Assembly (NCBI GenBank): GCA_963843365.1
Contig: CAWJKG010000006.1
Location: 186,001-250,000, forward strand
Length of the DNA: 64,000 bases
Reading direction: 5' to 3'
From: Bog-473 sp963843365
GTDB taxonomy: Bacteria > Actinomycetota > Acidimicrobiia > Acidimicrobiales > RAAP-2
Part shown: piece after piece, positions 28,712 through 37,785 of the stretch
How positions within the stretch are numbered: the first letter of the stretch is position 1
Layout: the number at the start of each line of letters is the position of its first letter
Position numbers and translations under genes: made by a program
Notes under the pieces: model-generated
The model's database searches: none
Told to the model about the DNA's origin: nothing
Seen by the model: the letters and a program-made list of their open reading frames with translations, nothing else

Positions 28712-29134
28712 ATGGTTGCCAACGGCCCGATGCTGCGCCTCCTGCCGCGCCTCAGCGACGACGTCGCCTTCTTCTGGACGTCCGGCGAGGACGGCATCTT
28801 GCGCTTCCTCCGCTGCAACGACTGCGGGTTCTACATCCATCCTCCGGGCCCGGTCTGTCCCCGCTGCCTCTCGCGCAACGTCGCACCGAGTGCCGTCAGC
28901 GGGCGGGGCCGGGTCGAGACGTTCACGGTGAACTACCAGCAGTGGATACCCGGCAGCGACCCCTACATCATCGCCTGGGTCTCCATCGACGAGCAGCCCG
29001 ATGTCCGCCTCACCACGAACCTGGTGGACGTGGAGCCCGAGGACGTCCGTATCGGCATGCCGGTGCAGGTGCTGTTCGAACATGTCGAGGACGTCTGGCT
29101 TCCGCTCTTCACACCGGTGGAGGCGGCGTCGTGA
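28712..29134 (+). CDS. DUF35 OB-fold zinc-ribbon protein
   Basis: This 140-residue protein has a rubredoxin-like zinc ribbon (LRCNDCGFYIHPPGPVCPRC) followed by an OB-fold (GRGRVETFTVNYQQW, IIAWVSIDEQPDVRLTTNLV). DUF35 proteins pair with thiolase-like enzymes. In actinobacterial steroid side-chain degradation a DUF35 domain is required by the retro-aldolase Ltp2. Here the next gene is exactly such a thiolase-like protein, overlapping by four bases (GTGA), so the two very probably form a complex. Confidence 0.9.
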   Translation: MVANGPMLRLLPRLSDDVAFFWTSGEDGILRFLRCNDCGFYIHPPGPVCPRCLSRNVAPSAVSGRGRVETFTVNYQQWIPGSDPYIIAWVSIDEQPDVRLTTNLVDVEPEDVRIGMPVQVLFEHVEDVWLPLFTPVEAAS

Positions 29135-30363
29135 GCCCGCGTCCGACGGAGGAGCCGCTGGAGCGGCGGGCCATCATCTCGGGGATCGGCCAGTCGGCGG
29201 TGGGCCGGCGACTGGGACGCGGCGAGCTCGATCTCACCGTCGAGGCGTCGCTGGCCGCCATTGCCGACGCCGGCCTGACGCGTGACGACATCGACGGCAT
29301 CGCCACCTACCCCGGCATGGGCGCCGGCACGCCCGGCTTCGGCGGCCCACCCACGCCCGAGGTGCAGGACGCCATGGGCCTGTCGGTCAACTGGCACGAC
29401 GGCGGCGGCGAAGGCCCGGGGCAGATGCGTGCCGTGATTGCGGCTTCGCTGGCCGTGGCCGCCGGACTGGCCAAGCACGTGCTCGTCTACCGCACCGTGA
29501 CCGAGGGCACGGCCCAGGGAACCGGTGGCCGCCAACCGATGGGCGGCACGGGCGGCGGCGGCTCGGTGCCGCGCTTCGGCAGCTTCATGCAGTGGTCGCT
29601 CCCCTTCGGCGCCGTCTCTGCCGCGAACTGGATCGCCATGGTGGGTCAGCGGCGCGTGCACGAGTTCGGCCTGACCCGCGAGCAGCTCGGCCAGATCGCC
29701 ATCAACGCGCGCCGCAACGCCGCCCTGAACCCGAAGGCCGTCTACACCGACCCGATGTCGATGGAGGACTACCTCGCCGCGCGCATCATCACGACACCGC
29801 TCTGCCTCTTCGACTGCGACGCTCCCTGCGACGGCTCGACCGCGGTGATCGTGTCGCACCGCGACGTTGCCGGCGATCTCGACCATCCCGCCGTGCACCT
29901 CAACGCGGTGGGCACGGCGCTGCGCGGCCGACCCAGTTGGGACCAGTTCGACGACATGACCACCATGGCGGCGCGCGACGCGGCGGCGTCCATGTGGGAA
30001 CGCACCGACCTCACCCCGGCCGACGTCGATACGGCGCAGCTCTACGACGGGTTCAGCGTGCTGACGATCGTCTGGCTGGAAGCCATGGGCTTCTGCGGCC
30101 GGGGCGAGAGCGGGCCCTTCATCGAGGGCGGCGCCAACATCGCCCGCGACGGCCTCCTCCCCCTCAACACGGCCGGCGGCCAGCTGTCCGGCGGCCGCCT
30201 GCACGGCTTCTCGCTCATCCACGAAGCCTGCGTTCAGCTCCGTGGCGAGGGTGGCGAGCGCCAGGTCGTGCGTCCCGGTGGCCGGAACCCGGAAGTGGCC
30301 GCGGTGGCCAACGGTGGGGGTCCGATCGCGGGCACAATGCTGCTGACCCGCGGCGTGCGCTGA
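29131..30363 (+). CDS. thiolase-like lipid-transfer protein (SCPx/Ltp2 type)
   Basis: This 410-residue thiolase-fold protein begins with AIISGIGQSAVGRRLGRGEL and has FGLTREQLGQIAINARRNAA, PLCLFDCDAPCDGSTAVIVS, TAQLYDGFSVLTIVWLEAMG and GEGGERQVVRPGGRNPEVAA. It resembles non-condensing SCPx/Ltp proteins, and the YDGFS segment corresponds to the tyrosine region used by Ltp2-type retro-aldolases. With the DUF35 partner it may cleave a beta-hydroxyacyl-CoA side chain. An ordinary acetyl-CoA acyltransferase role is the alternative. No operator copy lies directly upstream. Confidence 0.85.
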   Translation: MSPRPTEEPLERRAIISGIGQSAVGRRLGRGELDLTVEASLAAIADAGLTRDDIDGIATYPGMGAGTPGFGGPPTPEVQDAMGLSVNWHDGGGEGPGQMRAVIAASLAVAAGLAKHVLVYRTVTEGTAQGTGGRQPMGGTGGGGSVPRFGSFMQWSLPFGAVSAANWIAMVGQRRVHEFGLTREQLGQIAINARRNAALNPKAVYTDPMSMEDYLAARIITTPLCLFDCDAPCDGSTAVIVSHRDVAGDLDHPAVHLNAVGTALRGRPSWDQFDDMTTMAARDAAASMWERTDLTPADVDTAQLYDGFSVLTIVWLEAMGFCGRGESGPFIEGGANIARDGLLPLNTAGGQLSGGRLHGFSLIHEACVQLRGEGGERQVVRPGGRNPEVAAVANGGGPIAGTMLLTRGVR

Positions 30364-30477
30364 CCCCCGGCTCTCTTGCTTCTCCGCCCCCACGCCGACC
30401 GTCTGTCGAAGTCTCACCCTCTCTATGACCTTGATGTTGAGGGTTCTCCGAGCTCCCCTTCTCTGAGGGTGCAGTCA

Positions 30478-30504
30478 GAGGTTGAGGTTGAGGTTGAGGT
30501 TGAG
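30478..30504. repeat. hexanucleotide microsatellite (GAGGTT)4
   Basis: GAGGTT is repeated four times and followed by GAG and a degenerate GGTTGA. Diverged relatives (GTTGAGGG) occur 40-50 bases earlier, around 30436. The array sits between the convergent thiolase and GMC genes. It is low-GC for the window and prone to slippage. Confidence 0.85.
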
Positions 30505-30511
30505 GGTTGAT

Positions 30512-32188
30512 TCAGGGCCCGGCGGTGGGCTCAGGGCTCGTCCCGGCCAGGTGGTGCGCCGCCCGTGCGGCCAGGGCCACCAGGGTGAGAGTCGGCCCGT
30601 AGCCGCTGGAGGTCACGAAGACCGAGGAATCGGCCACGACCACGTTGTCCAGATCGTGCACACGCCCCCAGCGGTCCACCACCGAGGTGTCAGGGTTGTC
30701 CCCCATCCGCACCGTACCCATCACGTGCCGGCTCTCGGGGACGGGCGTCATGCCCATGCCGTGGTACGAGACCCCCGGCGAGGAAGTGTGGATGACCCAC
30801 TCGGCCCCCATCTCCTCGAGCACCGACTGCAGGATCTTTCCGTGGTACTTCGAGGCGGCCAGTTCGTGGTGGCCGGGCTGGTAGGTCACCCGGGCGACGG
30901 GGTAACCCCTCGCATCGCGGATGGACGGACTGAGGTCGACGGTGTTGGTGGCGTAGGCCAGGTCCTCCCCCTGCATGATGAAGGCCCACATGCGCTCGCG
31001 CAGGTTGGACTCGCGCATGACCTGGGCGTGGAGGCGCCCCCAGGGCGCATGGCGGGCCTCCATGATCGGCAGCCCTCCCCCGCTGTGCTCGACCAGCCCG
31101 CCCCGGAACCACGGCAGGCCCGCCCCCTGCGCCGCCTGACGGGAGCGGTCGTCCTGCACCATGGCGTCGTCGTGGACGTGGGTGACGGCCCGCCCCTTGT
31201 GGGGATGCAGCCGCAATGTCGGGAAGTGACCCACCACGATCGTCTGGAAGTGGACCATCAGGTACTTGCCCAGGGACTGGTGGTCCAGGCCCGACAGCAG
31301 CAGCAGCCGGGGCGTCTCGATGGCGCCGCCGGCCACGATCACCATGTCCGCCGTCCGGGTGTGGGCGGCCCCGTCGGGACCGATGCACTCGACTCCGGTG
31401 GCGCGTCGGCCTTCGATGATGATCCGGCTCACGTAGGTCTCGGGGACGAGCTCGGCCCGCCCTGTCGCCATGGTCTTCGTCAGGAGCGCCACCGGATCAC
31501 CCTTGGCATGGATGGGGCAGCCGAAGAAGGCGCAGAAACCGCAGTTGTTGCAGGCCGGCCGGCCGTCGTAGGCGATGCTGTTCGCCGCCGTCGGTGCCTC
31601 GTAGGGGTGCAGGCCCACCTTCTCGGCCGCGGCCGACGACAGCACGGCCCCGTACATCGGGGCCCCGGGCGGCATCGGGTAGGGACCGGACCGCCAGGCC
31701 GCGAACGGGTTGGCCCCGGCGCGCCCGGCCACGCCGATGGCCTTCTCGACCTCCGCGTAGTACGGCTCGAGCTCGGCGTAGTCGAGCGGCCAGTCGTCCA
31801 CCGCGGCGCCCTCCTGGGGCCCGTAGGTGGAGAAGATCTTGAAGTCCTCCTCCCGGAAGCGCGGCACCTTGCCGTCGGCGTGGGTCCCGCCACCGCCCAC
31901 CGTGGTCGGGATGGAGTTCACCTCGCCGACGTGCGTGTGCTCCCCTTCCTCGGCCGAACGGCGGAAGGCCCGGGGCTCCACCAGGGGGTCTGGACCGAGG
32001 AAGTCGCGCGAAATGAACTTGATCTCGTCGTTCGAATAGTCACCCGCCGGCTTGGTGAGGTCGTCGGGGTCGAGCAGATGGTTCCGGCCCTTCTCGATGA
32101 TCGTGACGGACCAGCCGGCCCGGGTCAGCACCTCGGCGGCGGTGGCGCCGCCGGGGCCGGACCCGATGACGATGGCGCTGGGGCTCAC
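30512..32188 (-). CDS. GMC-family FAD oxidoreductase, large subunit
   Basis: This 558-residue flavoprotein has the FAD dinucleotide motif IVIGSGPGGATAAEVL at the N-terminus, VGGGGTHADGKVPRF, and a cysteine cluster CNNCGFCAFFGC near residue 230. GGAIETPRLLLLSG and VVADSSVFVTSSGYGPTLTL at the C-terminus are the GMC signatures. The cysteine cluster is seen in gluconate-dehydrogenase-type large subunits. The GTG start at 32188 overlaps the stop of the subunit 3 gene (GTGA). It would oxidise an alcohol, sugar or sterol with electrons leaving through the membrane chain. Confidence 0.93.
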   Translation of the reverse strand: MSPSAIVIGSGPGGATAAEVLTRAGWSVTIIEKGRNHLLDPDDLTKPAGDYSNDEIKFISRDFLGPDPLVEPRAFRRSAEEGEHTHVGEVNSIPTTVGGGGTHADGKVPRFREEDFKIFSTYGPQEGAAVDDWPLDYAELEPYYAEVEKAIGVAGRAGANPFAAWRSGPYPMPPGAPMYGAVLSSAAAEKVGLHPYEAPTAANSIAYDGRPACNNCGFCAFFGCPIHAKGDPVALLTKTMATGRAELVPETYVSRIIIEGRRATGVECIGPDGAAHTRTADMVIVAGGAIETPRLLLLSGLDHQSLGKYLMVHFQTIVVGHFPTLRLHPHKGRAVTHVHDDAMVQDDRSRQAAQGAGLPWFRGGLVEHSGGGLPIMEARHAPWGRLHAQVMRESNLRERMWAFIMQGEDLAYATNTVDLSPSIRDARGYPVARVTYQPGHHELAASKYHGKILQSVLEEMGAEWVIHTSSPGVSYHGMGMTPVPESRHVMGTVRMGDNPDTSVVDRWGRVHDLDNVVVADSSVFVTSSGYGPTLTLVALAARAAHHLAGTSPEPTAGP

Positions 32189-32748
32189 GGCTGCGACACC
32201 TGGGCGTCGCTGTAGCCACGCGGCTGGACGTCCCCCTCGTAGTCGATGTACTGCCAGCCCACCGTGTTGCGGTTCCCGCCGTATTCCGGCGCGCCGTACA
32301 TCCCTTCGCAGCAGTGCTCCCACAGGAGCTCGGTGAAGGCCTCGTTCTCGCGCAGCCGCCGGCGCTGCTCACGCTCATCTACCTCCGTGAAGTCGTCTCC
32401 CAGCGCCGCCAGCCCCTCGCGGTAGCGCTGCTGGAGCCCAACGACCGGCCCGTTGAACTCACGCTCGGGAAGGCCCTGGGAGCCTTCCAGGCGCATGCGC
32501 CAGGCCAGCTCGTCCAACGGGGACAGCGCGATGAACGTCGCGAAACCGGCCGGCCCACCCGTGCGGCCCGAGCCCGGGCCACCGGCCCAGATCCGGGGCG
32601 GGTCGAACGAGAAGGCCCCCAGGAAGCCGTCGATGTAGTCGGCCACGCCGGCCTCGTGCGCCCCCGGCGCGCCTTCTCCCGAAGGCAGCATCTGGGCGCA
32701 GGCGGCCTGCAAGACGGCGTATTCGTGCTCACTCAGCCAGACGGGCAT
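32185..32748 (-). CDS. gluconate 2-dehydrogenase subunit 3 family protein
   Basis: This 187-residue partner subunit starts with LSEHEYAVLQAACAQMLPS and has ADYIDGFLGAFSFDPPRIWAG and NTVGWQYIDYEGDVQPRGYS near the end, as in subunit 3 proteins. Such subunits associate with the GMC flavoprotein and help export and maturation. I do not see a Tat motif in this copy. ATG 32748 is the only sensible start. A palindrome copy lies 34 bases upstream at 32782. It forms a two-gene operon with the GMC gene. Confidence 0.88.
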   Translation of the reverse strand: MPVWLSEHEYAVLQAACAQMLPSGEGAPGAHEAGVADYIDGFLGAFSFDPPRIWAGGPGSGRTGGPAGFATFIALSPLDELAWRMRLEGSQGLPEREFNGPVVGLQQRYREGLAALGDDFTEVDEREQRRRLRENEAFTELLWEHCCEGMYGAPEYGGNRNTVGWQYIDYEGDVQPRGYSDAQVSQP

Positions 32749-32781
32749 CGGGCAAACGTAGCGTGGCTGCGCCCCAATTGC

Positions 32782-32795
32782 TGACGCCACTGTCA
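32782..32795. promoter_or_regulatory. operator-like palindrome TGACGCCACTGTCA
   Basis: This matches the consensus TGACACnnGTGTCA at 10 of 12 fixed positions, with the outer TGAC and GTCA intact, 34 bases upstream of the subunit 3/GMC operon. It is one of the two weakest copies. Confidence 0.4.
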
Positions 32796-32873
32796 GGTCA
32801 GGATCGGGGTGCGCGGGCGCGGGCCCGGTGGCGGGTCGACGCGGCGGACGGTCAGGTCCCGGTCAGCGAGGGT

Positions 32874-34010
32874 TCAGGCCGATTCCGGCGCTGCAGGCGC
32901 CGGAGGGTCCTCCATCGGGGTCGCTGCGGCGGCCGGGGCTGCCGAGGTGGCCGGCGTGGTCGGGTGCAGCGCGCCGACCCGGTGCGCGAACCAGAGCAGG
33001 GCGCGCTCGCTCTCGTCGAGCATCCCGCAGACGAGGTTCCCGGTCTCGCTCGCCCCGATGTCGACCAGGCTGCACCAGTTCGTGAGCACCCGGAAGCCGG
33101 GACCCCGATAGTGGCGACCGACCACCCGCAGCGGGACCGCCGGTATGCGCAGCGCCCAGGCCACCAGCCCACCGGCGATCTCCGGGAAGGCGGCCCGGTG
33201 GCGCAGGATGTCCTCGTACTGGCCGGACACGACGTCGGCCATGTTCTCGAGCGCGGCGGATCCGGGCTCGAAGTAGTTCGAATGGGCCATGACCGTCGGG
33301 TGGTCCGGTGCGTTCGTGCTCATGCGCGTCCCGCCGAACTGGGGAGAAGTGGGCGACGCGCCGAAGACACCCAGTTCGGCGACGGCATCCCCCGGGGCCT
33401 GCTCGGAGAAGAAGTGCGACTGTTCCAGGTGCAGCGCGCGCAGTTCGTCGACCGTCATGCCCGGGCTGCCCGCCACCACCACGTCGGTGGCCTCCAGCCC
33501 GGCATCGGCCAGCGCGGCGCCGACCACGATCGACCCGAAGCTGTGCGCCACCAAGGTCAGGGTCTGGGCGGGGTCGAGGGAAAGGGTGGTGACGAACTCG
33601 GTCAGGTCGTAGGCAGCCGTCGCCAGGTCGTCGCTGCATTCGATGGAGCCCGCGGCGGCCGCCAGGACGTCGGGCGGGTTGTCGTAGCCCTTCCACAGGA
33701 CGACCGCCGTCGACGTGCTGGCCTCGAACAGGTTGATGGCATCGGGAATCCAGTCGCGACAGAGGTTCGATCCGTCCCCGACGCCGGGCACCACGACGGC
33801 CACATGGTCAGCCGTGTCGAGGTCACCGAACAGGATTGCGTAGTGCTGCAGCTGCGGGCGGTACACGAGGATGTCGCCGCCGCACGACAACAGAGTCTCG
33901 AGCAGCGTGATGCGGTCGTCGTCGCCGTCGAGGGTGGCCGCGGCGAGGTCCATTTTGGCCGCGGCGAGGTTGCTGGTGGCCCGGCGGGACAACAACTCCT
34001 TTCCGCGCAT
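32874..34010 (-). CDS. alpha/beta hydrolase (DUF1023 type)
   Basis: This 378-residue protein contains VAVVVPGVGDGSNLCRDW, the nucleophile elbow LTLVAHSFGSIVVG, and VAGSPGMTVDELRALHL, matching actinobacterial DUF1023 hydrolases. About 30 residues at the C-terminus are Ala/Pro-rich. There is no clear signal peptide. Natural substrates of the family are unknown, with lipid or ester hydrolysis a reasonable guess. It is divergent from the DMT transporter at 34067. Confidence 0.82.
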   Translation of the reverse strand: MRGKELLSRRATSNLAAAKMDLAAATLDGDDDRITLLETLLSCGGDILVYRPQLQHYAILFGDLDTADHVAVVVPGVGDGSNLCRDWIPDAINLFEASTSTAVVLWKGYDNPPDVLAAAAGSIECSDDLATAAYDLTEFVTTLSLDPAQTLTLVAHSFGSIVVGAALADAGLEATDVVVAGSPGMTVDELRALHLEQSHFFSEQAPGDAVAELGVFGASPTSPQFGGTRMSTNAPDHPTVMAHSNYFEPGSAALENMADVVSGQYEDILRHRAAFPEIAGGLVAWALRIPAVPLRVVGRHYRGPGFRVLTNWCSLVDIGASETGNLVCGMLDESERALLWFAHRVGALHPTTPATSAAPAAAATPMEDPPAPAAPESA

Positions 34011-34066
34011 GGAACAGGTTACGCCGCACCGCGAATCGCCCGGTGCATGTCGCTAGCCTGCACGGC

Positions 34067-34939
34067 ATGGGGGAGGCATTGGCCATCCTGGCGGCAGTGC
34101 TGTTCGCACTGGGCACGGTCCTGCAGCAGAGAGGGACCCTCTCGACCGCGGCGGGCGACGACGACCCGCGCTTCCTGCTGCAGATCCTCCACCGGCCGGT
34201 CTGGCTCGCCGGCACGGTCCTGCAGTCGACCGGGTGGGTCGTGCAGGCGGCGGCACTCGACCGGGGATCGCTCGTGGTCGTGCAATCCCTCACCGCCCTC
34301 AGCCTCGTGATCGCCCTCCCCCTCGGCGCGTTGCTGACCAATCAGCACATCGGGCGTCGTTCGCTGTGCGGCGCGGGCCTGACCCTCGTGGGCATCATCT
34401 TCTTCATTTCGGCCGGTCAGCCCCAAGGGGGGACGACCCACCCCGCGGCGTCGGCCTGGTGGTGGGCCTGTGGGATCATCGCGGTGCTCGTGCTCGTCCT
34501 CTTCTTCGTGGGCCGTCGCTTCCGCGGCGCTTCCCGTGCCCTCACCTTCGGCGCCGCGGCGGGGCTCGGCTACGGGCTCCAGGCGGCGGTGACGAAGACG
34601 TTCGTGACACAGATCGGCGGTGGCGTTGTGGCGGTGCTGACCAGTTGGACCGCGTATGTCCTCGTCCTCTCCGCCGTGAGCGGCTTCGTCCTGCAGCAGT
34701 CCGCGCTCAAGACCGGGGTGCTCGCCCCCGCCATGGCCTCGAGCAACTCGGTGACGCTGTTCACGAGCGTGGTCCTCGGCATCGCCGTCTACGGCGAGAC
34801 GCTGTCGAGATCGGGCACGGGGCACACCAGCGCGACCTTCGTCGGGCTGGTCGTGGCGGTGGTCGGCATCGCGTTCCTCGCCGGATCCGAGGAGCCGGTG
34901 CCGGCAGACGGTCCGCCCAACCCCTCCTTGGCCAACTGA
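34067..34939 (+). CDS. DMT-superfamily transporter (EamA/NIPA-like)
   Basis: This 290-residue membrane protein of about nine or ten hydrophobic helices includes ALAILAAVLFALGTVLQQRG, SLTALSLVIALPLGALL and ATFVGLVVAVVGIAFLAG. The early LQQRGTLS motif is common in actinobacterial DMT proteins. I chose ATG 34067 because helix 1 begins directly after it. The transported substance is unknown. Confidence 0.85.
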   Translation: MGEALAILAAVLFALGTVLQQRGTLSTAAGDDDPRFLLQILHRPVWLAGTVLQSTGWVVQAAALDRGSLVVVQSLTALSLVIALPLGALLTNQHIGRRSLCGAGLTLVGIIFFISAGQPQGGTTHPAASAWWWACGIIAVLVLVLFFVGRRFRGASRALTFGAAAGLGYGLQAAVTKTFVTQIGGGVVAVLTSWTAYVLVLSAVSGFVLQQSALKTGVLAPAMASSNSVTLFTSVVLGIAVYGETLSRSGTGHTSATFVGLVVAVVGIAFLAGSEEPVPADGPPNPSLAN

Positions 34940-34990
34940 CGCGGCGGCGCGGCACCCCGTCCGTCGGGCGGCGCCCCGCGGCGAGCGCGG

Positions 34991-36133
34991 CTAGCGCGGC
35001 AATCCGAGGATGCGCCCGGCAATGATGTCGCGCTGCACCTGTGACGTCCCTCCGGCGATGCTCGCCGCCTTGCTCCACAGCCACTGCCGCGCCCAGGGCC
35101 CCGCTTCGGCTGACGACGGGTCACGCCCCGTCACGAGCAGGGCCGTCTCGGAGAGGCCCTGCGTCATGGTCGTCCACATGAGTTTCACCCAGCTCGACTC
35201 CGGTCCCGGTTCCTCGCCGCGGCCGAGCCGGGTCAGGGTGCGCAGGTTGTGCAGGCGCAGCACGTTGAGGTCCACGTAGGACTGCGCCAGCGCGTCGGCG
35301 ACCAGCGGGTCGTCCAGCGAGCCGTTGCCCTTCGCCTCTTCGTAGAGCCGGGCCAGGTAGGCCTCGTGCACCACCTGCTCCTTGAACGGGAAGTTCGTGC
35401 CCCGTTCGTGGGCCAGCGTGGAGCCGGCCACGGTCCAGCCCTGGCCCTCGATCCCCACGACATGCTCCGACGGGACGAACACATCGGTGAGGAAGACCTC
35501 GTTGAACTCGGTGTCGCCCGTCATCTGGACCAGGGGGCGGACGTCGACGCCGGGGTCGGACATGTCCACGATCAACGCGGTGATCCCCTGCTGGGGCCGC
35601 GGCGCGTCCGCATCGGTGCGCGCCAGGCACAGGCCCCAGGACGCGAACTGGGCGTAGGAAGTCCACACCTTGCGGCCGGTGACCTCGAAGCCACCGTCGA
35701 CCGGCGTGGCTCTCGTGGAGAGGGAGGCCAGATCGCTGCCCGCATCCGGCTCGCTGAAGAGCTGGCACCAGATCTCCTCGGCCGAGAGGATGGCCGGCAG
35801 GTAGCGCAGGCGCTGGTCCTCGGTCCCGTGCGCCAGCAACGTCGGGCCCACCAGGTTGATGCCGACCCGGTTCACCGGCTGGGGTGCCTGCGCCCGCGCG
35901 TACTCGCTCTGATAGAGGGCGACCTGGACCGGCGTCGCGCTGCGGCCGCCGTACGAGCTCGGCCAGTGCACACCGACCCAACGGTCGGCGGCCAGGGTGG
36001 CCTGCCAGGCGCGCCCCCAGGCCACTTCGTCGGCCAGGTCGACGAACGCCGGTGGTCGCCGCAGGTGGGAGTCCAGCCACGAACGGAAGGACGCCGCGAA
36101 CTCCTGGTCCTCTTCTCTCAGGGCGAGATCCAC
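34991..36133 (-). CDS. acyl-CoA dehydrogenase (long-type subunit)
   Basis: This 380-residue ACAD starts VDLALREEDQEFAASFRSWL and has WCQLFSEPDAGSDLASLSTR in the middle flavin-binding domain. RKVWTSYAQFASWGLCLART and the C-terminal GGTSQVQRDIIAGRIL near the FAD adenine follow. It oxidises an acyl-CoA to the trans-2-enoyl-CoA, passing electrons to ETF. The GTG start at 36133 has GGAGGGAG upstream. Unlike two other ACADs of this type, no short-type partner is adjacent and no palindrome lies before it. It is divergent from the acyl-CoA synthetase at 36200. Confidence 0.93.
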   Translation of the reverse strand: MDLALREEDQEFAASFRSWLDSHLRRPPAFVDLADEVAWGRAWQATLAADRWVGVHWPSSYGGRSATPVQVALYQSEYARAQAPQPVNRVGINLVGPTLLAHGTEDQRLRYLPAILSAEEIWCQLFSEPDAGSDLASLSTRATPVDGGFEVTGRKVWTSYAQFASWGLCLARTDADAPRPQQGITALIVDMSDPGVDVRPLVQMTGDTEFNEVFLTDVFVPSEHVVGIEGQGWTVAGSTLAHERGTNFPFKEQVVHEAYLARLYEEAKGNGSLDDPLVADALAQSYVDLNVLRLHNLRTLTRLGRGEEPGPESSWVKLMWTTMTQGLSETALLVTGRDPSSAEAGPWARQWLWSKAASIAGGTSQVQRDIIAGRILGLPR

Positions 36134-36199
36134 GCCGACTCCCTCCACCGCCGTGCCATGGGCCGTCACGATACCGGGGCCCGGGTATGGTGCCCTGCC

Positions 36200-37714
36200 G
36201 TGACCGCCCGCCTCCGACCGACGTGGGTGCCCGAACAGGCGCGGCGCTACCGGCAACCGGGTGGGCCCTGGGATGTGCCCACTCTGGACGCCCTCATCAC
36301 CGCGCGGGGCGGCGAGGTGGTGGACGGCGCCACGCGGCTCTCGCACGCGCAGGTCGAGGCGCTGGTGGCCGCGGTCGCCGGTGGGCTGCGCATGCGGGGC
36401 GTCCGGCGCGGCGAAGCGGTGGCCTGGCAGGTCCCCAACAGCCTGGCTGCCGCCGTCCTCACGCGCGCCTGCTGGCGCATCGGCGCGGTGGCGGCGCCGG
36501 TCCTGCACTCGTTCGGCGCCGCCGACGTCGCGAGCGCCCTGGACCAGATCGATCCCGCGCTGGTCGTGGAGGTCGACCCGAGCGCCGCCTCGAATCCGGA
36601 CACGCTGGCCGACGTGTTCGGCGGGCCCCCGGTGCCTCCGAACGCCTGCCCGAGCCGCCCCTCCGATGTCGCCCTCGTCCTCTTCACGTCCGGATCGACT
36701 GGTGTGCCCAAGGCCGTCCTGCACACCCAGCGCGGGCTGAGCTGGAAGGCCTCTCTCATGGCCCGCGTCCACGGCCTCGGCCCGGCCGACACCGTCCTCA
36801 TGCCGGCGCCGATGGCCCACATCTCCGGGCTGCTGAACGGGGTCCTGGTTCCGGGAGCCGCCGGCCTCCGTGCGGTGCTCGTCCGCCGCTTCGACGCCGA
36901 GCAGGCGCTCGATCTCGTGGCGCGGGAACACGTGTCGTTCCTGGCCGGTCCGCCGACCTTCTTCATCGCGATGGCGCGGGCGCTGCACGAGCGTCCCGGC
37001 ATCGACGTGTCGTCGATCCGGCTGGTGTCCAGCGGCGGCGCCTCGGTCACGCCTGCCTTCGTCGAGGACACGGCCCGCGCCTTCGACTGTCGCGTGAAGC
37101 GCACCTACGGCTCGACCGAGGCACCGACGGTGACCACCAGTACGGACGACGATCCCTTCGACCGGGCACGCGACACCGACGGGCGCGCCGTCGGCGCGGT
37201 GGAGCTGCGCGTTTCGGACCCCGAGACGGGAACACGCCGCGCCACCGGGACGCCGGGGGAGCTCTGGGTGCGGGGTCCCGAGATGTTCGCCGGCTACGCC
37301 GACGCGGCCCAGACCGCCACCGTGCTGGCGCGGGGCGGCTGGTTCCGCACGGGCGACCTCGCCACCGTCGACGCCGACGGCTGGGTGTGCATCGTCGGGC
37401 GGCTCAAGGACGTGATCATCCGCGGCGGCGAGAACATCTCGGCCTCCGAGGTGGAAGCCGCGCTGGAGGCCCATCCCGACATCCATCACGCCGTCGCCGT
37501 CGGCTACCCGGACCCGCTCATGGGCGAGCGCGTGGCCGTCTTCGTGGAATCCACCGCGCCCTTCGACCTCGAGGCGTGCCGGCAGTGGTTCTCCGGCCGC
37601 GGCATGGCGATCTTCAAGACACCGGAGAAGGTCGAGCGCGTGGACCACCTCCCGTTGCTGGGCTCGGGCAAGCCCGACCGGGCCGCCCTGCGGCGCCGCG
37701 CCGCCGCCGGCTGA
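36200..37714 (+). CDS. AMP-dependent acyl-CoA synthetase
   Basis: This 504-residue ANL-superfamily enzyme has the P-loop-like VLFTSGSTGVPKAVLHT, RTYGSTEAPTVTTS (A5 motif), GWFRTGDLATVDADGW (A7), GRLKDVIIRGGENISASEVE (A8) and the catalytic Lys in LLGSGKPDRAAL (A10). It activates a carboxylic acid to its CoA thioester. The GTG start at 36200 gives a normal N-terminus. A strong hairpin follows the stop. It probably supplies CoA esters to the neighbouring dehydrogenases. Confidence 0.93.
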   Translation: MTARLRPTWVPEQARRYRQPGGPWDVPTLDALITARGGEVVDGATRLSHAQVEALVAAVAGGLRMRGVRRGEAVAWQVPNSLAAAVLTRACWRIGAVAAPVLHSFGAADVASALDQIDPALVVEVDPSAASNPDTLADVFGGPPVPPNACPSRPSDVALVLFTSGSTGVPKAVLHTQRGLSWKASLMARVHGLGPADTVLMPAPMAHISGLLNGVLVPGAAGLRAVLVRRFDAEQALDLVAREHVSFLAGPPTFFIAMARALHERPGIDVSSIRLVSSGGASVTPAFVEDTARAFDCRVKRTYGSTEAPTVTTSTDDDPFDRARDTDGRAVGAVELRVSDPETGTRRATGTPGELWVRGPEMFAGYADAAQTATVLARGGWFRTGDLATVDADGWVCIVGRLKDVIIRGGENISASEVEAALEAHPDIHHAVAVGYPDPLMGERVAVFVESTAPFDLEACRQWFSGRGMAIFKTPEKVERVDHLPLLGSGKPDRAALRRRAAAG

Positions 37715-37725
37715 GGGACCGCCGT

Positions 37726-37751
37726 CGCCAGCGCGACGTGCCCCGCTGGCG
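37726..37751 (+). terminator. GC hairpin after acyl-CoA synthetase
   Basis: CGCCAGCG at 37726-37733 pairs perfectly with CGCTGGCG at 37744-37751 around a ten-base loop, eleven bases after the synthetase stop. No U-tract follows. Confidence 0.5.
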
Positions 37752-37785
37752 CGGCAGCGCAGAGCCTCCGCACTAGCGTTGGCCC

